Source of the DNA: Glandiceps talaboti
Taxonomy: Eukaryota > Hemichordata > Enteropneusta > Spengelidae
Assembly (NCBI RefSeq): GCF_964340395.1
Contig: NC_135567.1
Coordinates: forward strand, 13,201,591-13,265,590
Length of the DNA: 64,000 nt
Reading direction: 5' to 3'
Shown here piece after piece: positions 53,724 to 64,000 of this stretch (positions are counted from its first letter, which is position 1; each line of letters starts with the position of its first letter). Under the pieces are notes generated by a model, which saw only the letters and a program-made list of their open reading frames with translations, searched no databases and was not told the origin of the DNA. The position numbers and the translations under genes are program-made.

Positions 53724-55018
53724 TACACACTTATCAAAGATTGCCAATTCACTAAGATATTGATATAAGAAAATATTTTTTTTGGCAGGAACACCTACAT
53801 AATTTGCATAAAATTAAGATATACGTATATATATATTTCATTGAATAGGTTACAGCTCGATTGGTTGCTTTAGAGATACAGGAGACCGTGCTGTTCCAAC
53901 TATAGAGGGCAGTGATCCAAGACTAGATGGGTCTGACTACAGAGGGCGTCTAGATGCTTTAGGAAAGTGTGCTGCTGTAGCAGCTGACCGTGGGTTCAAG
54001 TGTTTTGCTGTTCAACATGGTGGATGGTGTGCATCAAGTCCAATTGCATGTAAAACCTTTGCAATGTACGGACCATCCACTGCTTGTGAAAGTGACGGTG
54101 AAGGTGGTAGCTGGGCAAATCATGTGTACAGGATAGATAACATACAGTAAGTTTGATTGGTCAAGAGGGAGAGGGGAATCAGGAATGAGGAGGAGAATTT
54201 GTGGAAAGGGAGAGAGACAGGGGAGGGAGAGGGAGAGACAGAGAGACACAGGGAGTCATGGAAGGAGGGAGTTGGAAGGGAGGGATGGTCATAATCAGGA
54301 CATTAAGGTAGGAAGAGAGGAAAGGGAAAGAGAAAGACACAATGTACATATTGTTGGGGGAAATATAAATTTGGTCACAAAGAAATCTCAAAGCTAACAA
54401 ACTACCGGATGAGCAGGTCAAAATTGTTAAGGAGAGTTTGAAGTGTGTCTAGATGAAGAACTTAAGATATTATTAGAGAGTGAGGGAAACAGAGAGTGAG
54501 AGCTAAGGAGGGAAGGAGGGAGGGGGAGAGGGGAGAGGGGAGAGAAGGGGGATGGAAGAGATCAACTGGGAAGAGAAAGATTGGAGGAGAGATAGAAAAA
54601 GGGAGTGAGATATCTGGGAGAGACAGAGAGAAAGAAAGAGCAATACGATAGCCAGTAACATGATGTCTATTCTGTTTTTTTAAACCCAACTCTCACATCA
54701 TATCTCGTTTATTTCTCAATCTCCAGCCCTTACCAATCAATTGGTTGCTATAGAGACACATCTAGCAGAGCAATACCAACATTAGAAGGTAGTGATCCCA
54801 GATTAGATGGTCAATACAGATCTCGTGATAACGCCATCGAGAAATGTGGCCAAGTGGCCTTTGGACTTGGTTATCAATACTTTGCTCTACAACACAGTGG
54901 GTGGTGTGCTTCAAGTTTAAATGCTGGTGATACCTATGATAAGTATGGTCAGTATGATACCTGTGAAACAGACGGTGAAGGTGGTCCATGGGGAAATGAG
55001 GTTTATATGTTTGTCTAG
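51960..55018 (+). CDS. secreted protein with two tandem GCYRD/GGWCASS domains
   Basis: Three coding exons: 51960-52026, 53849-54146 and 54727-55018, phases 1 and 2, giving 218 aa (226 if the in-frame ATG at 51936 is used). Exon 1 is a signal peptide (MKIALLFILVGVFESLVEAA). Exons 2 and 3 each encode one about 95-residue domain: SIGC(F/Y)RDT, (V/I)PT(I/L)EGSDPRLDG, FA(V/L)QH.GWCASS, CE(S/T)DGEGG.W.N.VY, with conserved cysteines. Such domains recur in secreted or multidomain proteins of lancelets, hemichordates and cnidarians and look lectin- or WSC-like; the exact family is not certain. The stop TAG sits on a preserved donor (TA/GTAAGT) equivalent to the exon 2 donor, and a poly-T acceptor at 55746 could start a 3'UTR exon beginning with G. 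AATAAA-type signals near 56470. Confidence 0.78.
52063..52372. mobile_element. MITE family H in intron 1 of the GCYRD gene
   Basis: GAATTGTTTCTGGTCAGCGC ... ATGTCCTGACCAGAAACAAT. Contains a poly-G run at 52150. Followed by T-rich and poly-G tracts to 52430. Confidence 0.78.
52655..52797 (+). mobile_element. 5'-truncated LINE 3' end with (GATT)n tail
   Basis: Reads TFKKHLKTYLFSKTF-stop, then CAGCGCCTTTGAAC...ATTGGCGCTATATAAATT and (GATT)n. The same tail type as 40485-40636, with a different microsatellite. Confidence 0.75.
53067..53309. repeat. interspersed repeat family F in intron 1 of the GCYRD gene
   Basis: Matches 20413-20690 from TTGCCATGGTGGCGCTCTAC to TCCTGTTTGCAGTCTGCAA. Confidence 0.75.
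53462..53722. repeat. compound (CATA)n / (CA)n / (CAGA)n microsatellite
   Basis: Mixed tetranucleotide and dinucleotide tracts that generate long His/Thr and Val/Cys ORFs on both strands; none is a gene. Confidence 0.95.
54165..54640. repeat. purine-rich (GA/GGA) intron 2 of the GCYRD gene
   Basis: The plus strand is dominated by GAGAG, GGAGG and GAAAG words. Low complexity; the Arg/Glu ORF there is not a gene. Confidence 0.8.
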
Positions 55019-56029
55019 TAAGTAAAAACCTATCTACTCACAAGGTCTGTGACTCCACTACATTCATCCGCTGTCCAGCCTGTCCTGGTAACCATTGCAA
55101 TCTGGTATTGACACATATGCTGATTGGTCACAATGTCATATTAAATCAGTATGTAAATGTTCACATACAGCACCAAACAAAGCAGAAGGAACATGAATAT
55201 TCAATAAGTGTCTTAACTTAGACGAATTGCTGATTTTATAAATCTACATTTCTGTATCCTGGCATTCTCTTAACAACTTTGGGGGTGTGCTAAATACTGG
55301 GTTGAAAGTACTCAGGACATGCTGGATAGAGTGAGTGTTGCAGAAACTCGGATCCAGGGAATAGAATGACAAAAATACAACTGTGGCACCCCCCTTTAAA
55401 CTTTGAACAGGTTACACAACTGCAACAACCTTCAATACAGTTTTGTCATACTTTGACAGAACTAACTTCTGTGGGGAGGGAGTGATGGTACTGATACATT
55501 TATTTGGGTGTGTGTGTTCCCATACCATATTTTTAATCAAAAGCAAACCATTTTCTCATGCCTAATCATCTAATAGAAAACAAACCATTCTCTAATGTTT
55601 TGAACATCTGAATTTTGACAAAACCCTGACTTATGGCCCTGATTTGATTTGCATATTTACCCAACCACTTCGTCATGTAGAGGGTGCTCTTTCTCACATA
55701 TCCACTTCTTTTTCTTTAATCATATTACATTGCAATTTTTTTTAGGTGCTCCGAAGAGCAGACTTTAATTCCTGTTTGGGACGTGAACTCGATATCAAAA
55801 ATATGAACTGGACAGAAAAGATATTCTCTTATGTACAGCCTATTTCAAATTACTCTTCACCAGCTCTGTTTGATACAACCACACAGAAACCATACAGTGG
55901 CTCTGTTTGATATAACCACACAGACACCATGAAGAAACAACATATTCTACACTAAGATGCCATGATAGCAATTTCTTGTTATATTTTGTCTATTATGAAA
56001 TAAACCATTCAAACATAATGCGACAAGAT

Positions 56030-56030
<1 letters not shown>

Positions 56031-56092
<62 letters not shown>
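56031..56092. repeat. (CA)n microsatellite
   Basis: About 30 CA units, flanked by copies of repeat J (55850-56030 and, inverted, 56225-56325). Probably inside the 3'UTR of the GCYRD gene. Confidence 0.97.
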
Positions 56093-56097
<5 letters not shown>

Positions 56098-57390
56098 ATA
56101 TCGGATGCCAATGTTTTGATGTCTGCATTAGATGTTTCCATGGTGCATGTCAGTTCATTTCATTTACAGACAAAACGTTGTAAAAAAAACTAGTCAGTAA
56201 ATTTGCCATCTTAAAGTGTAGCATGTGCAGTTTCTTCATTGTTTCTGTGTGGTTGTATCAAACAGAGCCACTGAATGGTTTCTGCATGGTTGCATCAAAC
56301 AGAGCCACTGAATGATAACTTGAAAGTCTGTACAGCATAATGTCAGGGGAACTGAGAGACTTTGCTTTTGTGTAGTTTTATTTAAAAGATCATTTTATAA
56401 TTTTATTTATTCATTCTTAGATTTATTGAGTTTGTAGTTTACATTTGAGATTATATTGAGATCTTGAAATAAATAAAAAAGATGACAATTTTTCTCTACC
56501 TTAAACAAAATGTGTCTTTTAATGTATTATTCACTTTAAGATTTTGCCAAGAATTGTTACAGTTTGTGGGGATTACCCACTTTCAGCCTTAATTGCCCCC
56601 TGACCCCCTCCTCTCCCCCCTCCTCCACACACATTAACTGAAATATAGACATCCATGTCATGAAGGTCACATTCGAGGTCAAGCTGGATTTTTTTTCAAA
56701 ATGGCTGACTTTCATGATCCACGTGTGACACAGGGAAGGCACTACTGAAGTTTCCCTTCTTTAAAATTTATATCAAATTGTATTAACCTCTTCCAAGAAC
56801 AAAATATTTACATTTTATTGCCAATATTTATTCCAAATTAAGCCAAGTCATGGACACTCAAAATTCAAATTCTAGTTTGAATTTATTTGTGTGACCTCCA
56901 AAAATGAATGAATGTAAATCTGACTTGCACATAGACTGACAGATGAGCCATTGTCGGCACAGTCTAATCTCCATTTCCACAAACAAAAGTCTATCAGGGC
57001 AGGCTGATAAGCCGGGGGTAATGACACCATTACAGTCTCGCTCACACAAAAATCATCAGTCAAATGCTTTGCCATATGTATATTGATGGGCACAGCAACA
57101 TGAAACATGATTCTGATACAAATACCAGTCCTGTCTGTAAAATATTCAAAAATTTAATTTGTATGAATTACTTCATTGAGGATGACTCCATGTAAATTGT
57201 GATCAAATCAATCAATCAAATCATTTATAAAGCGGCAGTAGATTTTTGTGTTTTTTTTATATAAAAGAACAGTCAAACTTAACCTGGGTAGACAGGGTCT
57301 GTTGTCAATGATCTGGACTTTCTATTATTTACATAGGGGTATCAATTGCTGAAGGTGGGTGATTCAATCTTGCTCTGATACACTACATCC

Positions 57391-57595
57391 AATCTGATTA
57401 AAATCCGATGTGGTGAAAGCGGCTAAATTCTTTACTTACCTCTATTTCCATCATTTTGTGTCGTTTGTTTTTGTTCTGAGGGATCGCGTGGGAAGGCGGC
57501 GATCACTCGAAACAAAAACAAACAACACAAAATGATGGAAATAGAGGTAAGTAAAGCATTTAGCCACTTTCACCACGTTGGATTTTAATCAGATT
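57391..57595. mobile_element. foldback MITE family B, second copy
   Basis: AATCTGATTAAAATCCGATG ... TTGGATTTTAATCAGATT, centre GGCGGCGATCACTCGAAAC. Nearly the whole element is self-complementary. Confidence 0.9.
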
Positions 57596-58026
57596 GCACA
57601 ACACCATAACTGAATGACTCTCGAAGCAAGGGTCCTCCTCAAAAAAAACACAGAAGCTATACAATAGGGGAAAATTTTATTCAGATTTCAATATTCTATC
57701 ATCTACAAATTACTATCTTCAATGTTTTACACAAATCATACTCATATATTAGAGAAACATACTTTCAAAATTTTTATTTACATTACTTTATTTCTGACAA
57801 AAAAAAATTTAAATTCAAACTGTTATTGTTGAAATCATATAGTATATTTGAAAAGTACCCTCGGAAACATTGCTACAGCACTGTTCGCAAATCGTCATAT
57901 CACAAATCACAAATATGTATTAATTTATGACTACCATGGACGATAGAACAGTATCATGGCATTTTTTCTTTTTAAATACATCAATACAGCAGTCTTACTT
58001 GCATTGCATATGGTTTTAGTACATTG

Positions 58027-59170
58027 CCACTTAGCCCTACAGTGCATTCATGTGATACCCATAACTTGATCATGTGATACCCATGACTTCACCATGTGAT
58101 ACTCATGACTTCATCACGTGATACCCATGTGATATCCATGACATCATCATGCGATGCACATGTCGTCTCTGTCATGCTAGAGGGAAGAATTTTGAGTTCG
58201 TGTCATTCACATATTCATGACATTTGATATCAATACTGCTATAGTTCCATATCTAATTTAAAATTTGAAGATAAAAAATTAACACTTTCCTATATTAACT
58301 TTACATTCTAAACTGAAAAATACTTAAAGTGAAGTTCTTTATTTTGAAAATGGACAAAGTTTGATAGTAGTTAAATGAGTAAAGCAGTCCAGTCTGATAT
58401 GAATTATTTTGCACAAAACAGAAAACTAGTCAAGTACCACAGTCATCCGAACAACAGACACATACCCTGGAGTCTCACACTATCAACATATGCATTCCCA
58501 GAGGTCTCCAGCTATCAACCGACATGTGCCCTGGGCCATGGCAGCCATGTGATACCCACAGTGGACATGTGCCACCCATGTGGTACCAACACAGCTACAC
58601 ACAGTGGACATGTGACACCCATAAGGTACCCCTTACAGCCAATGACATAGTGGACATGTGACACCCATGTGTGCACTCACAGCTACTCACATAGTGGGCA
58701 TGTGACACACATATGGTAGTACTCACACAGTGGACATGTGACACCCATGTGATACTCACACAGCTACTCATAGTGGACATGTGACACGCATGTGACGAGT
58801 GACACCCATAAGGTACCCATTACAGCTACTCACATACTGAGCATGTGACACCCATGTGTGCATACAAATCTACTCACATAGTGAACATGTGACACCAATG
58901 TGGTATTATACTCACAGAGTGGACATGTGATACCCATGTGATACCCACACAGCTACTCATACAGTGGACATGTGACACCCATAAGGTACCCCTTACAGCT
59001 ACCCACATAGTAAGCATGTGACACCCATGTGGTACTCATACAGCTACTCATGATTGACATGTGACACCCATGTGGTACTCATACAGCTACTCATGGTGGA
59101 CATGTGACACCCATGTGGTACTCACACAGCTACTCATGGTTGACATGTGACACCCATGTGTAACCCATGT
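58027..59170. repeat. degenerate minisatellite of ATGTGACACCCATGTGG / CAGCTACTCA units
   Basis: About 1.1 kb. The first part (58027-58160) has a shorter GTGATACCCATGACTTCATC-like period; the rest has units of roughly 30-45 bp. Small ORFs within are repeat artefacts. Confidence 0.88.
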
Positions 59171-59680
59171 TATTGCATAGCTCTGTCCACCTTACCATTT
59201 TTTCAAAAAATATGATTATAAAGAATATTTGTTTGGAAAATATATATGAACTATTATTGAAGTAAACAAGTTTGATGATATGCAAGTTGCTTTTATACGA
59301 TGTCATTCCAAAACTTTTGACAAAAATTCAGTTTTCTCGGCGCTACAGTGAAAACGTACAACTACATGGCAAACATTAAATTGCACAAACTACATGTACA
59401 CACTTTTGAAATGTGTTAAAAAGTACAGGATAACCTGAGTTTATATGTTTTACTATACATTACAGTGGAATTAGAGTTAGTTTAGCATTCTACTTATCAG
59501 ATATGACATTTCTCACATACATTGAGATAACTTTAACTGCAAAATAAACAATTAGTGAGGTGCTGTACACGGTTGGGATGTCGAAGTAATCAAAATAAAT
59601 GATTTGATATGACAGTGACAGTACAAAATTAATGCAGCACTCAGTTTTAAAAATAATTTAAGCCACTTTTTATATTGAAG

Positions 59681-60326
59681 GCTTGAACAGAACTATCCTA
59701 TGATTGCCATTATAGGTAAAACTTTCAACGTGTTTGGTGTTGACAAATATTACTCTGGTAATTGAGCCTTTGGTTGACAATAAATCTATCTCACTAAGAT
59801 CCGATTTAGTGTACCCGATTTCTTTTTGGATGTTACGTTTACTGCCATTTGTTCTTTTGTGAGCTCTTGTTACATACATCTGACACAATATGATTGGTTT
59901 TCCCAACCCAATCTCATACTTACAAGTAGCCAATCAGAATCTGTCTTACAATATAACACTAAACATTCGAAATTGAAAGAAAGAAAACCACTAAACAATA
60001 ACAAAAACACCATTGTCTGTGCTCGGTGTTCGAGCCCTTTTCGAATAGAGTGCTTTGAAGTACTGTACCTGTATGTTTTGGTGCATTACATGTTTTCATT
60101 GGTTGAGTGAATTCACTCAATGCGCTCGTTTGGCACAGGAAAACCTATGCTATTGTGTCAGATGTATGTAACAATCGCTCACAAAAGAACAAATGACAGT
60201 AAATGTAACAGCCAAACAGAAATTGTAACGTGTACACTACATCGGAGTTTAATCAGATTGACAATAGACAAACACAAACTAAAACTATTGTTGCAACATG
60301 TTGATATAACAGCGATACGCTATTGA
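59681..60326. mobile_element. foldback element with long arms
   Basis: Left arm about 59681-59930 and right arm about 60128-60326 are reverse complements (for example ATTTGTTCTTTTGTGAGC versus GCTCACAAAAGAACAAATG). No coding sequence or partner copy in the window. The region 60.3-61.9 kb shows only A/T-rich DNA. Confidence 0.75.
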
Positions 60327-61916
60327 ATGGATGTTGGTTTAATTATAGTCTCAGTTGGGAGGTGTCACAGACTGAGATAATATTGACAGAGTTCAATGAA
60401 CTTGCAGGGTAGTGTTTTGGGACTTCCAATGTTTACACTATCCTGATCAGAGGAACCGCTGTCATCCACTTGTGTAATCGATCACATTGAAGAACAATAG
60501 ATTTAGTTTAGAATACCAGTATCTTACAAGAAGGCTGAAAACACAAAACACATTTCTTGATCACCCAGTCGTACCTCTTAAAGTGGCCATATGGATGAGT
60601 ATTGGGTATTTATTTTCGATTTTTAATTTTCAAAACAATTTAATCATGGCTTCCTCATTATTTTCCATCCAATCACGATGAACCTTAAAAAAGTTTTCTT
60701 TTTACATGTTTCTCTGACCAATCACAATAAACCTTAGGTAAGGATCACTGTTGTGTCATTTCTCAAACCTACTGAATGCAAAGTCGCCATGACAACAGAA
60801 AATATAACAGAAAGGAGAAATGAAAATTGTAGACACCCTAACAAAGTAAACCAACACAGAAAAGCTAAGATACAGAAACACAGACCAACTTACAATCCTG
60901 TTTAAAATGTGTACATTCAACCACAGTAACCAATCAACATAGAGATTTAATATGCAAATTCAACATTTGCATACATTATCATAAATTTGACTATTAATTT
61001 AACATTTCAATATTAAGCTTATTCCATATGGCAAACATCAAATCAGAATGTTTGAAGTGAAAATATTAATTTTGCACTTTTTTTAAATTAGCAAAATGAG
61101 CATAAAAGATTTATCATTTTCTAAAAATGACAGCATTATAATATTTTATAGAAATTTTTCTCTATTCAAAATCTTTTTATTTATAATTGATATTTGCTCT
61201 CCAGTACTTTAATTCCACAAATTTCAGTCTGGTTACGTTTCGGATGTTCAAGATATCAGGAATGTATATTACATATAGTTACACGGAGATTTGAACAACA
61301 ATTGTTCACTATTTCCCAGGTGTAAGGGATCACCATATATGGTAAGTCATTAGCATATCACCTTATATGGCAAGAGTCATTAGCATAATATAAGTACATG
61401 CTTTGCTAGTCTCAAGCATGCACAGGCCGAATGTGCAATAGTTCCATCGCTTCTTAAGACAACATGCAACATTTCCAAGTTTTACACCATGCCAAAATCA
61501 CACATTTTTTTGAGAAATGTGACTTCTGACACTCTAACACTTAATGAATATGAGCAGTCAAATGAGGCAATCAGACTTTTCAAGTGTGAGACTAGCCAAG
61601 CATTCACTTACATATGCTAATGAGCCGTGCCATATAGGATGATCCCTATTTACATATGCTAATGAACCATGCCATATAGGGTGATCCCATATTTACATAT
61701 GACAAATAAAGTCGAGCAACGCAGTGACAAGGGCCCCCTTAGGTTACCTTTATTTTGATTGGCTGAACTAAAAACATATTGGGGAACAACATATAATTGT
61801 TCAATTTGGTGTTCAACTTTGTTAGAATCTAGAATCCAAAGTTTATGAAAAATCATTTTCTTTCCTACAGGGGATGTTCTGCTTGAAGTTGTAAAACGTA
61901 CCCTGATCATATATAT

Positions 61917-62032
<116 letters not shown>

Positions 62033-62084
62033 TCAATTTTAAAATAGGTGGGGTAGGTGGACTTTTCATTTTATTTTATTGTAT

Positions 62085-62270
62085 ATTTTTTTTCATGTGT
62101 GAGTGTCTAGTTCAGGTTTTCCATTGTTTTTCAAATGGTCTCTGTGTTGTTTATTTCTTCCTATCAGATGTACAGCCATTACAGATTGGAAGAATAGTTT
62201 CATATTGTCTTTTTAAGTTGATGTCAGTGTCCGCACCCACTATTTCTTGCGAGACCTAACGATTTTCGTG
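62085..62270. repeat. interspersed repeat family G, inverted copy
   Basis: CATCAGATGTACAGCCATTACAGATTGGAAGAA-type core and CACTATTTCTTGCGAGAC, the reverse of the 8800 and 49840 copies. Confidence 0.68.
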
Positions 62271-62420
62271 ATTTTATTATTATTTTTCTCAAATATGTCA
62301 AATAAGTTTAGGGTCGGTGTGAAAAACTAGGTGGGGTCAGGTAACCGGAACCAAACAACTTTTTTTATTTGGCCTAAGGCAAAGTGATAGTAAAGTTGTA
62401 ATAATATGGCCCAAAAAAGA

Positions 62421-62756
62421 TAATTGCTTCTGGTCAGTGCACAAATCATTTAAGTACCCTTGCTTCGTTTTTTTAAGTGTGTTTGTTCAACCCATGCAGT
62501 CTGTAGATCCATGGGGAAACACAAAAATAACCCTCCCTACTTCAGTGAAGACAACTGCAGAGCCGATCATGAACAAGCAAATGATATCTGCCCTACACAC
62601 ACACTTGCTCTAAAGTACTAAATAAAACAAACAGTAACTGCCATAAATAGTAGACTGAGTGACAGGTTTGTTAAGAATAAAGAAATAAAAATAACACCCA
62701 AAAAACATGTCATTGCACCATTTTTAGACAAACTGTCCCGACAAGAAGCAATTTTT
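62421..62756. mobile_element. MITE family H, third copy
   Basis: GATAATTGCTTCTGGTCAGT ... TGTCCCGACAAGAAGCAATT, with CTTCAGTGAAGACAACTGCA inside. Confidence 0.75.
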
Positions 62757-63252
62757 TTTTTTGGCCTAATATTACATGATTACATAATTGGGGAGGAATC
62801 TGAATGTGAAATGAATGAGAGTCACAAACTTTGGTAAGTTTGGTAACCTCTATATGACAGTGTAGTTACTACAATACCTTTGCCAAATAAAAACAAAAGA
62901 TTTCATAAGGCTGACTGAGGTGGCGCCCTGCATTATACACTATTTGAGAAATCTTTTTTTTTGAGTAATAATTGCTTACCATTATTGACCTGTAAATTAT
63001 TAATCAATAAACAATATGTCTACTAAACAAGTTACATAAAACGCCCTCTCATGTTCATTTATTGATTTCTTTCATTTTTCTTAAAAGAAAACCACACAAT
63101 CATGTTTTTTTTTACCCTTCTACTTCTCCAACTGTAGGAAGTATTCATATTTGTCGATACATTAAATGAAATAATCCGATAACTTGAACAGAAAACATTT
63201 GTAGTGGGAAGTGATGGATCTTGTAATTGCTGACAAGTACATCAAATTATAG

Positions 63253-63502
<250 letters not shown>

Positions 63503-63670
63503 CAATATCAAGCAAGCTACTAAGGAGCCATTACAGTGTTTCATGTTGTGATCATCAGACGACCAAATCAGCATAGACATTTTACATATACCAAATTTAT
63601 ACATATATACATATATATGTGTGTGTGTGGGGGGGCGGGGGGGGGGGGGGGGGGGGGGGCGAATTATGCA

Positions 63671-63829
63671 CTATTTAAATTTGAGCTTATATGCTGTGAT
63701 TTCCATAGGTTGTATACTGAATGGTTCTGATATATCAACTTTTCCTTTGTCATACATCATGGTAAGAGTTGTTGACTGGGCTTCATCTATTTGTACAAAG
63801 TCTTCATTAAATATATCACCTAGGGTTAC
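63671..63829 (-). CDS. last coding exon of a GH38 alpha-mannosidase-like gene (rest off right edge)
   Basis: A phase-0 exon with acceptor TTTCTTTCAG before 63829 and stop TAG at 63671, encoding 52 residues: VTLGDIFNEDFVQIDEAQST, then TLTMMYDKGKVDI and IQPMEITAYKLKFK. Lysosomal alpha-mannosidases end with VTLNLRDLF...ETTLVANQ...LEPMEIRTFLA, which this follows block for block. GH38 enzymes trim mannose from N-glycans in lysosome or Golgi. The catalytic part would lie beyond 64 kb. The poly-G tract begins 11 bp after the stop. Confidence 0.6.
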   Translation of the reverse strand, partial: VTLGDIFNEDFVQIDEAQSTTLTMMYDKGKVDISEPFSIQPMEITAYKLKFK

Positions 63830-63859
63830 CTGAAAGAAAACAAAAAACAACAGATTAAA

Positions 63860-64000
63860 TTTAGCATATTAACCTTTGTGCAAGGTTTGGTTGAAAATGG
63901 AGATATGAGAGTAAATACACAGACAACAAATATGGCCGTCATTCGGCCATATTTGATTCTGTTACAGAACAAAGACAAAGTGACATGCATGTGTCTCATA
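63860..64000. repeat. repeat family K fragment at the right edge
   Basis: TTTGTGCAAGGTTTGGTTGA and AAATATGGCCGTCATTCGG relate it to 32390-33300. It is cut by the window end. Confidence 0.55.

Noticed and set aside
53396-53763. His/Thr- and Val/Cys-rich ORFs on both strands
   Set aside because: CA/CATA/CAGA microsatellite with no splice or start context.
56858-57108. Two overlapping minus-strand ORFs of 63-78 aa
   Set aside because: Different frames, no signal peptide, domain or splice partner; length expected by chance.

Overview
The window is nuclear DNA from a metazoan. It has spliced protein genes with GT-AG introns, non-LTR retrotransposons, many short foldback elements and long microsatellites. 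The gene content (TOPBP1, SMARCE1, MRPL9 and COMMD4 orthologues, a death-effector/NACHT receptor and a secreted GCYRD-domain protein) together with the repeat types suggests a marine invertebrate, perhaps a hemichordate, lancelet or echinoderm. This is inference; nothing in the sequence fixes the species.

Layout. 1-4.75 kb: 5' part of TOPBP1 (minus), running off the left edge. 4.75-5.18 kb: short divergent promoter region. 5.2-13.2 kb: complete SMARCE1/BAF57 (plus). 13.9-22.7 kb: complete MRPL9 (minus), tail-to-tail with SMARCE1, with an intact L2-like LINE in intron 3. 22.7-23.1 kb: second divergent promoter. 23.1-29.6 kb: complete COMMD4 (plus). 29.6-33.7 kb: repeats. 33.7-38.2 kb: two-exon DED-NACHT innate-immune receptor gene. 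38.2-51.5 kb: dead LINE pieces, foldback elements, a segmental duplication carrying signal-peptide-like ORFs, and a candidate small secreted Gly/His-rich peptide gene. 51.9-56.5 kb: secreted protein of two tandem GCYRD-type domains. 56.5-63.6 kb: repeats only. 63.67-63.83 kb: last coding exon of a GH38 alpha-mannosidase-like gene (minus) entering from the right. The housekeeping genes sit in head-to-head pairs (chromatin/DNA-damage pair TOPBP1-SMARCE1; mitoribosome/COMMD pair MRPL9-COMMD4).

The most unusual signal is recurrent. At five separate 5' splice sites in three unrelated genes (TOPBP1 exon 4; SMARCE1 exons 2 and 4; COMMD4 exons 3 and 7), the 3' end of the coding exon plus its GT donor has been tandemly duplicated into the following intron, from 2 to about 29 copies. 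Two more donors (TOPBP1 exon 3, SMARCE1 exon 5) are directly abutted by tandem arrays. I saw no equivalent at any 3' splice site. Several copies keep intact donors and open frames, so they are either decoy donors or raw material for exon extension and new exons.

Exon boundaries were read by eye from splice consensus, phase and similarity to remembered family sequences. No search or alignment was run.
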